NCBI GenBank assembly: GCA_000827325.1
Contig: KN832886.1
Span: forward strand, 94,925 to 158,924
Reading direction: 5' to 3'
Origin: Oidiodendron maius Zn
Lineage: Eukaryota; Ascomycota; Leotiomycetes; Myxotrichaceae
Length of the DNA stretch: 64,000 bases
Below, in pieces: positions 35,335 to 44,930 of the stretch. Below the pieces are notes generated by a model. It worked only from the letters and a program-made list of their open reading frames with translations, was not told the origin of the DNA and searched no databases. Numbering within the stretch: position 1 is the first letter of the stretch; each line of letters starts with the position of its first letter. Made by a program: the position numbers and the translations under genes.

Positions 35335-36453
35335 ATGAATGGCAATACTAGGACAACCGTTATCCTAGTAGCGGTATTCGCTTGCTGTAGCACGTTCATC
35401 ATGCTTCTTCGTCTTACAATGCGCAAAGTCAGAAGGCAAGACTTCAACCTTAGCGACTACCTTACTGCCGCTGCTATAGTTTGTGTGGCATTTCGTACTG
35501 GTTTCGCAATGGTTATTGTTGTGTGGGGAAACAACAATTTGCCATCCAATTATCAATCTTCGATTGTGTTCACAGCTACTGAAATCTACCAGCGGGTAAT
35601 CGGGAGTAAGCTAACTCTTGTTGACAGGATTGTTTATAATACTTAGTAAGCCATTCTCTTGCAAGTTCGTAGAACTTTGTTTGCTTATAATCATCCTTAT
35701 AGTATTTGGATCCAGAAGTCCATTGTCCTGCTTTTATATCGGCAAATGTTAAATGAACTTCCATGGCCGCATCATATTATGAACCTCTACTGGATCGTCC
35801 TTGCCATAACATATCTAGTAGCACAATCAGTTACATTCGTTGATTGCCGTCCTTTCCACCTTTACTGGCAGGTTGTGCCAAATCCAGGTACAAAACTAAT
35901 TACTCGAAATTTTCACATCTAAGAGGTCGATCTAACTGAATTATAGGAACCTGTACCCATGCCCTCATTCAATTGAGTGTATTTGTTGCGCTTAATATCT
36001 TGACGGATGTGATGCTCATTTTTCTCCCTATGCCATGGCTCCTGAGAATGAAGAGGTCTCTAAAGCAGTAAGCTTACCGATTTCTGTATTGATATCACTT
36101 TCTCATATATTACCCTTTCTAGACGCCTTTCACTCGTAGGATTGTTCTCAATTGGCTTTTTGCTCATCGCTATCGCCCTTATTCGCCTCCCAGTTTACAA
36201 TCGCGGCACGGCTCAACTCAACCGCAACACATGGGGTTCTGTCGAGGAATTTGCTGCAGCCTTAGTGGCAAATGTACCTACTCTCTACTCCCTTCGACGC
36301 CGACGAGTTATAATTGATGAAATATCGTCTTACAACACATTCCGTTCAAGTAGAGCGCGATTTACGCAGGTATTGGAAGAAAGATCACTATCACTCATTG
36401 CGTTAGATTCGGCGCCAAGGGCTCAGAAGCTTCAAGAAGTCAGAGTCATGTAA
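35335..36453 (+). CDS. Rhodopsin-like (Pth11-type) integral membrane protein
   Basis: Exons are 35335-35645, 35703-35887, 35947-36067 and 36123-36453; introns are 55-59 bp, phases close, giving 315 aa. The fungal rhodopsin-like family (PF20684, Pth11-related) is recognised by SKLTLVDRIVYNTYIWIQKS across intron 1, TYLVAQSVTFVDCRPFHLYW, CTHALIQLSVFVALNILTDVMLIFLPMPW and VGLFSIGFLLIAIALIR. About seven membrane spans start at the N-terminus (TVILVAVFACCSTFIMLL), ending in a cytosolic tail after SLRRRR. Members act as putative surface sensors or remain uncharacterised. The start is the first ATG after a CT-rich leader, and the protein lacks a CFEM domain. Confidence 0.87.
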
Positions 36454-37452
36454 GGGAGAACTGGTCTTGAGTCTGATCTTGATTATGGCCGTGTTGTCAC
36501 GGGGCCTGTTTCTGTCAATGGATGACTTTCTAATCGATCTTTCCTATATTGGGGTGGAAGTTATTTCCTGGCCACAATATCCTCGACCATCTCCCAGAAC
36601 TACTTTACATTTCTCAACGTAACATGCTCGGATGAAGAGAATTCTGGTTTCGCATAGATTTGGTTGGCTGTCAATGTGGTAACGATGGAAGGTCAATCAA
36701 AGGTATCATCGTTTTGCTTACGGCCATCATAGTGCGTTGACGTTGCTTGAGACAGATTGAAGATGAGGTCTATAGAGGCGAACATCTTCAGGGATGTATG
36801 AGAACTGATATCCTGGGTTAGGAATACATTAGAAGCATGAGAAAATCTCAAAGTAAACCCCAACCGTCTGGAAAATGGAGCTGGAATAGTGGAGAGAGTC
36901 AGTTGGACCTTGGAGGCCATATGGACGGCATAAAGGCCATTGCCCTTAGCGAATCCGAAACTGGTTTGTTCGCAGAGTTGGTAGGCTAAGCAGCGCCGCT
37001 ATAGTTAAGGAACTATAGGTTATAGATAGGAGAACTCTTGCCCGGTAACGTGACGCATGGAGGTGCTGATCTGATTGAGTGTTGTCATGGTCGATGCATT
37101 GACCCTAAACGGTGATAAAAATGCACGAGGTTAGAAAATACTGTACTTACGAGATATAAATAACCTGTCATCTCCAATTTAGCATAGCAAAACCACTCGA
37201 TGTGACAGTTGGTGGAGAGCGGATAAAGCTAGTCCGGATACTAATGAGAATGGGTGATGATGATACATTTATTCAGGTTCATATATTATTGGATCAGTTT
37301 GTTACGGAAATAATTCACTGAAGTTATAAATGCCTGAACTCTTCACCTATGACTACAGATAATACGTCGAAAGAATACCATCCATAAAATTCTCCACGAA
37401 ACGATATTGACAAATTTCATACTTAGTCATTATTCCATAACCATGGTAATTA
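36454..37452. other. Gene-free intergenic region
   Basis: The 3' flank of the rhodopsin-like gene, then AT-rich DNA (37130-37440). Nothing coding is supported. Confidence 0.55.
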
Positions 37453-38037
37453 ATGGCGAGACAAAAGCAAGGCTTGCTGATAGTACATTTACACATATTG
37501 CATATCACTGTAAAGATGCCTTTCCAAATCGAGAGCTTGACAGCGAAGGGAAGAGAGACTTGGGAAGCGTCGATCAAGGTTGCCGAAATGTTCTCGACGA
37601 GCTACAGAGAATACTGGACAAAAACAGCGAACTTGGTTCTGAAAATGAGAGTGTTGGCAAGAGAGTTAGAAGGGAGTGGAAGAGTCTTAAACTGGAACCC
37701 AGAGGACATCGAGGTTAATAGCATCAAGATCCCACCTCACATCATCAAAGGCGTATTGGACAATAGCCGTAAGCGCAAGGCCGACCCCTCAACTGGCTGT
37801 CGTCATTCCAAGGTCCACGTCTCGGCCCCCGGCGAGTTTTGCGGGGTGGCTGAGACCGCCCCTGGTGATGACGTGGACGGGGATCGGCGGGTCGCTCTCG
37901 TGGAGTATTGTACCTGGGGCCTGACAGAAGTCAACAGCAGTGACAGGTGGAGAACGCGCTACAAATCAGGTTGCAATGGATCGGTACCTAGACCTGAACA
38001 CTATTCTCCAGCATCCGAACGGTCGTCGCTCATCTGA
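37453..38037 (+). CDS. Hypothetical protein, possibly spurious
   Basis: A single 194-aa frame from ATG 37453 (an internal Met, MPFQIESLTAKG, at 37516). The first 110 residues are helix-prone with normal composition (EMFSTSYREYWTKTANLVLK) and a basic patch SRKRKADPS. The tail is Gly/Asp/Arg-rich and less convincing. No family is recognised and no introns are needed. Confidence 0.3.
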   Translation: MARQKQGLLIVHLHILHITVKMPFQIESLTAKGRETWEASIKVAEMFSTSYREYWTKTANLVLKMRVLARELEGSGRVLNWNPEDIEVNSIKIPPHIIKGVLDNSRKRKADPSTGCRHSKVHVSAPGEFCGVAETAPGDDVDGDRRVALVEYCTWGLTEVNSSDRWRTRYKSGCNGSVPRPEHYSPASERSSLI

Positions 38038-38671
38038 TGGTGAAGAATGGGGTACAGCCAGGCATTGCTTTGCATGAGCAACGTTAAAAATTTATTCGAA
38101 AAAGGGAGGCTTAATTCAAAAGAGCATACATCTAGTCTCTATTCATTAGATCTATAGTTATGTTCGGCACTTATTAATAGTAATTCCTGCATGACGAAAG
38201 TGGTTCTCCGCCATGTGCTGCTCGGCGCCGACCACATCCACGCACCACCCCAAAAACATTTTAAACTCCCTTGCAATTAAATCTTCATTATTTGGTGCTC
38301 TTAGCTTAGTGCAGATTGTTATTTGAAATAGATAAGCCAAATCTATTGCATTTCTATGTTGTTATGTGCAGGTTGGGCGGACGCAACAACTCAGTGGGAG
38401 ATGGAAAATAATTCTCAACGCATGTCGTCTAGTGTGTTCACTTATTGGAACTATAATGTCTGATAAAATAGCCCGCAAGAAGCCTGCTACTAGCTCTAAT
38501 GCTCTACCTACTCTCTCTCTCTTTATATACCATGACTGCACTGTTGTATGCGCGGTACTAAATATACCGTGTAGCTGCGTACATCTGGTCCCTAATAGCT
38601 ACACATATCCTCCTTCCTAATCTGTACATGCACAGCCTCTATATCATGCATCCTAAAGGAGGTAGTAGAAC
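38038..38671. other. Intergenic region with a possible gene remnant
   Basis: On the minus strand, 38340-38158 contains the protein-like string REFKMFLGWCVDVVGAEQHM but has no start or partner exons. A CTCTCTCTCT tract sits at 38511-38522. Otherwise unremarkable. Confidence 0.35.
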
Positions 38672-38992
38672 AACAGCTGGTTGTTTGTCCTGAATAATCA
38701 CCTACGCGAAATCTGTTTCTGTTCGGAAAGGTGAGCAGGGCCGCTTTATCGGCTATGGTGGGTGAGCTAAGGTGAGCAAGGGTGAAGCGAGGGTGAGGCC
38801 GGTGAGCAGTGGTGAGCAATGGCGGAAAACGGCAGAGTCAGTCAGCAGACCATGTGAGATGCTATTTTAGTATCTAAGGGGGCTCGTCTTGGCTCCCTTA
38901 TGGCCCGGTTACACTTTCCCTGTCTCTATGCCAGATCCCACTTTGGCTCCCTTATGAACTAGATTCCTCTGGAACTAATTTTGGATCCATTA
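38672..38992. repeat. Dispersed repeat, better preserved copy (pairs with 33622-33966)
   Basis: About 320 bp, non-coding, collinear with the 33.6 kb copy. It keeps many GGTGAGC/GGTGAAGC units and GGCTCCCTTATGGCCCGG, where the other copy is AT-shifted. It therefore looks younger or less RIP-affected. No TG...CA ends, inverted termini or target duplications could be fixed by eye. Confidence 0.75.
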
Positions 38993-39002
38993 CAGCAAAG
39001 AA

Positions 39003-39290
39003 TCACACCTTGGCTTTTCCCCCCATTTGTCTCGTCCGGTATTCCAGGACCGCATAAGCGGGCGTGAAAAAAGCCATGGCGATGGTAGAAACGACCCCCC
39101 AAGCGAGAAAGAATTTGTCTTTGCGATTCAGACCCACCCAGCCGTCAAAGGTTTGGTATATCTCGTAGGCGCGGTAAGCGCTGAAGATTTGGCAGGCAAA
39201 GCAGTACACAAAGAGAAGACGTATAGCCTTAATATTCCCTGGTTCTACGTTAGCGCTAGTGACATTGTCTGATAAAACGACAGAACACAC
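39003..39290 (-). pseudogene. Two-span membrane protein fragment
   Basis: The minus-strand frame has no ATG at its head. It reads IRLLFVYCFACQIFSAYRAY (span 1), then FFLAWGVVSTIAMAFFTPAY (span 2), and ends GGKAKV. The composition is clearly protein-like, but the 5' part is missing and the 3' end abuts the 38.7 kb repeat. It is either the last exon of an unresolved gene or a fragment. No family is recognised. Confidence 0.35.
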
Positions 39291-40555
39291 CCGCCGCCAA
39301 ACCCCGCTTTACGGTAGGTGGGCTAACAATCCCTGCTGCACCCTTTCCTTCAAAGTGTTAGCAATTCAACACTAGTATCCTATATATTGAACTTGGGGAT
39401 CCCACGACCAAATCCAGGCGTGTTACCGCTATGAGAGGAAGCCATTTCCAGCTTTGCACTTAGACTGCACCAGGATGCAGACAACCGAGGAGCTCAACAA
39501 TAGGGACAAATCCGAGTCAGGGTAATTGACGGTAATATTTAGATGAAAAGTGAGTAGCTACCTAGATAGCCAGATAAGTACGTCGGGCGTTCCCTCGATA
39601 TATACCCGTTCTCGGCCGGTCCTTCCCGTTGCCGCAGACCTGCATCTCCTGGGTGGGCGGTGCCTCCAAGGCACTGCTGACACATCGGGTCACGTGGAAC
39701 TACGGGGACTACTCGGAGGGACTTTATGCCGAGCCACGCTCAAGGGACAGTGGTAGGAACGCTGCTACTATGACATTCTGTACAACAGCCCAAGGCAAGA
39801 CCGCCAGCCTTCAACAGACATGCGCCACATACTTCGCCTTCGCCGGCGCTAGCTGGGCGGGCGCTAACCGCGTCATCGAGAGTGGAGGGGGTGGAGTTTT
39901 AATCGGCTAACTCAGAGCTGAAAGTGTTGCCATAGCCATACTTGTATCATGCGCTGCATTGGCTGAACTTCAGGTGTTGGAAAGATGTTGGCAAAGATGT
40001 TGGCAAAGAGGCTTGTCCTCTATTTATAACTTTGTTTGCATTAAAAACATATAGTGAAGCCTCTCCAATACGTTGGGGACCGGGATTTCAATCCTTGGAA
40101 AGAGGTATTTTTATATAGGGGACAGTGATCCGAATCTTTACTGCTCGGGTTTCTTCGCTTACGGGATTCTCATAGAGACGTTTCACTGTATTATTAACTA
40201 TGCACTTTGGTTAGTTCTAGCAAGAGCCGAAAATTGTTGGAATCTTACGTAAATCTGAAAATTGTTGGACTTCTATATAAATCTTTGGGCGAAGCAGTCA
40301 GGGACCATATGATCCTTAGGGCTATGTGCTCGACAAAGTCTCTCACGGAGGACTAGTGAGAGTTGGCCAATGTAAAAATAGTTTCGCAGGTATCAAAAAA
40401 ACTGTGCGCTGTAGCCTGCTATAAGAAGCTTATGTTTTCCTATGAATTAGATGTAAAAGTTTCATCTCAGCAGTTTCATTAACCTAGAGGAGAAACGTGT
40501 CTCATTCCGACAACCCTACCTTTGAGCCGTTGTAACAACGATTTCATAGTCTAAC
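39291..40555. other. Intergenic region
   Basis: A GC-rich patch at 39590-39905 has overlapping open frames (one containing YFAFAGASWAGANRVIESGG) without start context or family. The rest is ordinary promoter-like DNA upstream of the secreted-protein gene. Confidence 0.45.
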
Positions 40556-41871
40556 ATGAAGATTTCTCACTTATATTTCCTCGGCTCACTCGCTGTTCCG
40601 GGGCTTGCTGTAGTTGCCAGGGCAAAGGGATTAGGGCCAGGGAGCTTAGGTGCTGATTTGAAATCTGCGGTTTTCTCACGAAGTCCTAAAGCCTTAGATG
40701 GAATACTTAAGAAGCGTTTCGATATCAAATACGATAACTACCTACCAGAGCTCCCAGATGGCTGGCCTAACATAAGTAAGCAGAATAAATCTCCCTGTTC
40801 ATCTCACATGTCCACTTGTTGTCTAGTCCACCTGCTGATCAGGCCCAAGCTGCTGTGGAGGAGAAGAAGAGCAGCAAAACCAGGGACTTGATAATTCGGC
40901 CCCGCGGCGATGTGGCAACTCGAGATGACCCGGGTGATTTCGCAAGATATCTCTTTATGGGGCTGAAGATCTACGCTATCGGCAGTGCCGCAGTGAACTG
41001 GTTTAGCCTCGTCAATTCTTGCCAGCAATTTACTGACCAAGTTGGGAATGGCATCCAATGTGTTTTTGGCGCTATTTCTCAAGTCATCGCGATTGCGACT
41101 CTTACTTACCAGGCAGTTGAATGGCGCGGCCAGCTTGCGACTCATCTAAATAACAACGGCTGGTACGTCCCAGGAATCAATAAGAGGGATGAGTGGGCTC
41201 GTATTATGTAAGTTGATCTGACAGTTGCTGTATTTGAAAGAAGAGAAAGAAAGTCGTTACTAACGCTGGACTGCTATAGGGCGCGTCACTTGTCGGATGG
41301 ACTCAATGCAGAGGTTCAACATCTTGGAACATGGGACGGGATCGAGACTATTCAGAAGCGAGACTCTGGGCCTGCTACACCCCGGGAGGTGTTTGGAGTT
41401 AAGGGCGGTGGCCAAAACTTCCACTTCACGTATATGGGACGTGATGATGGGGGCAAGGATTCCTTTAAGCTCGGCCTTGGTAATGGCGGCTTCCAGCCAA
41501 ATAACAAGGAGCGCCGCCAAAGGGTTAACCCACCCAAAAACGACAACTTCTACTTCCAGACGGGCGGCATTGATTTCGAGGTCCAGTCAGCGGCTATGTC
41601 GAATGCCGTCGAATGGTCCTGGATGTCGCGCAACGACACCCTTGAGTTCTTCAACATTTACAATTCGATCAAATGCTATCTCGATACTCCTTTTTCCGAT
41701 TTTGGGTTAGAATGGGATGATAACGGAATTTCTTTCCAGGTTTACGACAGTCATCAAGATATCACCCTGTCCGCCGGTATCATGTCCCCTTTCTCTGCTT
41801 CGGAGGAATCTGCCATACGTTCTATGGCAATCACAGGTGGGATTGGTAATAACAAATGTGGGGCTTTTTGA
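40556..41871 (+). CDS. Uncharacterised secreted or membrane-inserted protein
   Basis: Exon 1 begins at ATG 40556 with a clear signal peptide (MKISHLYFLGSLAVPGLAVV). A middle exon ends at 41207 and the last exon is 41280-41871; the 72 bp intron between them closes in phase. The first intron starts at 40776 (GTAAGC), but its acceptor is ambiguous. The obvious TAG at 40826 would shift the frame by one, whereas an AAG at 40849 keeps it. The middle exon has two hydrophobic stretches (YLFMGLKIYAIGSAAVNW; IQCVFGAISQVIAIATLTY), and the C-terminal part is soluble, beta-rich and Gly/Asn-rich, ending NNKCGAF. Total is about 390 aa. I do not recognise the family. Secretion and possible membrane insertion are inferred. 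Confidence 0.6.
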
Positions 41872-41945
41872 TTAGATGAAGGGTACAGCTAAATCTAACC
41901 CTAAGTAGCTAAATCGAGGCCACCTTTCCGCTTCAGGACAAATGA

Positions 41946-42485
41946 CTCAGCACACCGCAAATACCACCATCGAATGGGAGTGTTGCCATCGGGAAAAGAC
42001 TCTTAGATTACGGCTTCAAGAAGAATTCCGGCGCCTTGCACATAGCTGCTGGCCAAGGTCATAAAGACTTCACAGAGTTACTTTTGTCTCGTGGAGCAGA
42101 TCCCAATAAGCAAGCTAGAAGTCATGGTTATGAGACCCAACTATTGAGTGCTATCAGTCAAGGCCAGTTAGAAACGGCCGAGTTGCTTCTTGGGCATGGA
42201 GCAAAACTGGAAAATGGTGGCCAGAAAGAGCTTTGCACAGCAGTGCTATGCCTCCCCTGCAACGATGCTAAGCCAATGTCGCCGCGAGATTCCACCACTG
42301 GAGTCCCTGAACCTGACCGCAGCAATCTAGTTCGCCTTCTTCAATTTGGCGCTAAAGTACCTACACGATCATCCGGAGTTATCAACATTCTAGAGAACGC
42401 CGCAGAACGAGGCTATTACGCTGTCGTAGAGACGCTTTTGGCACTGCCAGCCCCGGAAATGAAGTCAGAAGCAACATGCTATTAG
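41946..42485 (+). pseudogene. Ankyrin-repeat fragment
   Basis: An open frame without an ATG at its head. It encodes about two clear ankyrin units (GALHIAAGQGHKDFTELLLS then RGADPNKQ; LLSAISQGQLETAELLLGHG) and a degenerate third (NILENAAERGYYAVVETLLA). The upstream partner exons and the usual N-terminal domain are absent. Probably a remnant of an ankyrin protein. Confidence 0.55.
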
Positions 42486-42620
42486 AACACGTCGCCAAGG
42501 GGATGGAGATTAGTGGGCCATAGAGGATATATTTTATGGATACTGTTAAATGATATCATAGGAGCTGACAGGGTGAATAGACTACTTTGTAGTCCATGGA
42601 TTTGTCGATGATCTTGCGCT

Positions 42621-42866
42621 TTACGTCGAACCATGTCGTATATACCTCAATAGAGTGGGCAATCGTGGGCATCTCAAAGCTCCGACGGATTCTCTCGACA
42701 GCACGAACCTTGCACGGGAGTGCTGATGCTCAGGCTTAAACCCTTTTTCTAATAAAGCCTTGGCCAAAAGAAGAGTTGCATCATCCAGATATGGAGCCAT
42801 GGCTGTAGTTGACATGAACCAGCTGAGTCTCGCGGGTGGGGAGAGGAGGAAATGGAATTGATGCAA
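42621..42866 (-). pseudogene. Gene fragment related to a second copy near 59.9 kb
   Basis: The minus-strand frame contains PARLSWFMSTTAMAPYLDDA and LLLAKALLEKGFKPEHQH. A related segment on the minus strand near 59990-59930 reads PARVSWFMSATIMAL. The DNA shares GACATGAACCAGCTGA at 42811-42826 and 59936-59951. This is best explained as dispersed remnants of one gene family. Function unknown. Confidence 0.4.
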
Positions 42867-43192
42867 GGGCGACGATAAATGATCACACCCGTACTAGAAA
42901 ATCCCCCTCCCGCGGGGGGGGGGGGCTACTTCTGAGCACCCTATCTGCATTAAACGGGAATAGACCGCTTGCAGCAAAGACGTTTCAGTAAGTTGGTTGT
43001 ATTTTTAGCAGCCGTCTGGAGATCCGCGTTCTTAATAAACCACGTTGCTAGCCCATATGCTGTAATTTTAGCTTATAATTGTGAATGCCCACTGCATCAA
43101 CCTCATTATCTGTCTCGCCACGTTCTCACAATGTTTAAGGTTAGGTATACTTGTCTTTTATCCATAGTACCCAAAAGACAGTAGAAAGAGGT
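42867..43192. other. Intergenic region with a G homopolymer
   Basis: A run of about 12 G lies at 42914-42925, after CCCTCCCGC. It is a possible assembly or length-variation site. No gene is supported. Confidence 0.5.
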
Positions 43193-43909
43193 CTACTCTC
43201 TCACAACCCCGCGGCCCTCTTTGGCAATCAGTCGTGGGAAATACGCCATTTTGCACATTGAAAAGATTGTGTCGACGCCAAAATCTCTTAGATCCACCTC
43301 TAATAGATCACCGGTCTGCACAAAGCCGTATCGCTCATAGATCGGTCTACCCATAACTCCAGCCTCAAGGTACGCTGGAACCCGGTCCTTTTTGGCCTGT
43401 TCAATTCCCCATCTGATCAGGAGACCTGCTGCGCCTTTCCCGCGACTGGCCGGATGCGTCACCATGTGCATCAATATCCAACATGGTGAGTTTGCTGGAA
43501 TCCATGAACCTCGGGCTGCATCTCGAGTTGTCAGGATATGATTATGAAGAGGAATGTTGAAACCCCGGGGAATGAACTGTCCCGGCACAGGGTTATGTGT
43601 CTCCCAATGAATTTGGGTGTCGAAGTTGTAGCCATTGGGATAGAAATGCCAGCGAGCAATGCTAATGATAGTATTCTCGGCGGTAGGGTCGACAACCTTC
43701 ATGTAGCGAACTGTAGGATCACCGCAGAAGCGATTTCGTTGTTTATTGAAGTGGAAAGTCAACCGGGCCTGCGCTTCTTCTCTCGTTTTCACCACACAGC
43801 AAATTGGTGTTGGAGGCCCTACGAGGTCATCGCCTGGCGGGTACGAGGCAGCGTGAGACACCAGCTCATCAAAATCCTGAAGCTCTAGTGGACGGAGCTG
43901 AAGGTGCAT
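43193..43909 (-). CDS. GNAT-family N-acetyltransferase
   Basis: A protein of 238 aa from ATG 43909 (MHLQLRPLELQDFDEL), the natural start of a GNAT beta-1 strand; the frame is open 26 codons further upstream to an ATG at 43987. The acetyl-CoA binding motif A is MVTHPASRGKGAAGLLIRWG (R-x-x-G-x-G/A type, residues about 149-168), followed by a motif B-like end AYLEAGVMGRPIYERYGFV. The predicted role is transfer of acetyl from acetyl-CoA to an amine of a small molecule or protein; the substrate is unknown. It sits 1 kb outside the polyketide cluster and its membership is uncertain. Confidence 0.85.
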   Translation of the reverse strand: MHLQLRPLELQDFDELVSHAASYPPGDDLVGPPTPICCVVKTREEAQARLTFHFNKQRNRFCGDPTVRYMKVVDPTAENTIISIARWHFYPNGYNFDTQIHWETHNPVPGQFIPRGFNIPLHNHILTTRDAARGSWIPANSPCWILMHMVTHPASRGKGAAGLLIRWGIEQAKKDRVPAYLEAGVMGRPIYERYGFVQTGDLLEVDLRDFGVDTIFSMCKMAYFPRLIAKEGRGVVRE

Positions 43910-44199
43910 TTTAGAGAGACGTAGTTTCTTGAGTTGTGAAGTTCTGAGGGGTAAGATGATGAGACAATGAGTCATAATGAAAAGCACGTACTATTTCCAC
44001 ACAAACCTCATTTAGAGATGGCGGTTTCGCACGACTCTACCTATAAGCTTAGGCTCTTCAATCACTCGCACGATTGGAGCTCTAGAGGCACTCGTATAAC
44101 AGTAAAATCTTACTAGATGGCTTGTACTATCACTTATCTGCTGTATTAGATTTGCTAGGTTCTAGGCAGCAAGGCCAAGAATCCTTGCATTACTAAGAA
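43910..44199. other. Intergenic region 5' of the GNAT gene
   Basis: The promoter side of the acetyltransferase. No coding content is supported. Confidence 0.5.
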
Positions 44200-44465
44200 T
44201 ACTTTCATTGTCGGTTTAAAAAACTACTTTTCCGCCTATGACCTCGAGACTTGATACTTGAGTAGCCAATACAACCCGGGTGAACTCTTGTTCTATACGC
44301 ATAGAGCATTATTCTTACATCTCTAGCGTCATCTGCAGCACTGCTATTTTAAATAAATAAATGGAAGAACATCCTGCACTGCGTCGGTTAACTTATCATG
44401 AAAGCCCGTACTTATTAGCCGTGGAAACGAACGCGATACAATATTGACCATATGGGTTTCAATTG
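44200..44465. repeat. Dispersed repeat, copy B (pairs with 30720-31010)
   Basis: About 265 bp collinear with 30720-31010, sharing GGTTTAAA...ACTTTTCCG at one end and ATATTGACCATATGGGTTTCAA at the other. It lies immediately upstream of the polyketide cluster (the ligase starts at 44931). It may mark the cluster's left border. Confidence 0.65.
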
Positions 44466-44930
44466 GGACCCCAGAACAGATTGTTTGAGGCTCTCGCATT
44501 TATTCCGGCATACGTTTTTTTTTCTCAGAGCTAAGCCACCACATGTCACCTTTCTCGCGAGGCCCATCACTAGGGCTCGTGATAACTTACATTCACATAT
44601 CAAATGCTATGTAAAGATCCACATACGATTTATTAATTACCCCTTTCGGCCAGAGGGGTGTGAATATTACTCAGATTGCCCCTTTTGGACACTGGTATGT
44701 GAATACAACTAGCGCATCCTTTTCCGGCTAGGATCCCCTAATATCTTACTGCAGTGATCATTTTACGTACAGCATTATTATTAGACAACGCATTACACGT
44801 CACGGTCGCAATTCCAGTGCTGCACTAGCTATGGCGCGTAATATGTCTAGTGCTATTACTCGCACACGGCTCCTCTCAGCGTTTCCTACCTCCCGCAAGA
44901 ATAAAATCGCTATCTAAGATCATATAGAAT
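44466..44930. promoter_or_regulatory. Region upstream of the acyl-CoA ligase
   Basis: 465 bp without a supported gene between the repeat and the ligase start. It is expected to contain the ligase promoter; no binding site can be assigned with confidence. Confidence 0.4.
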
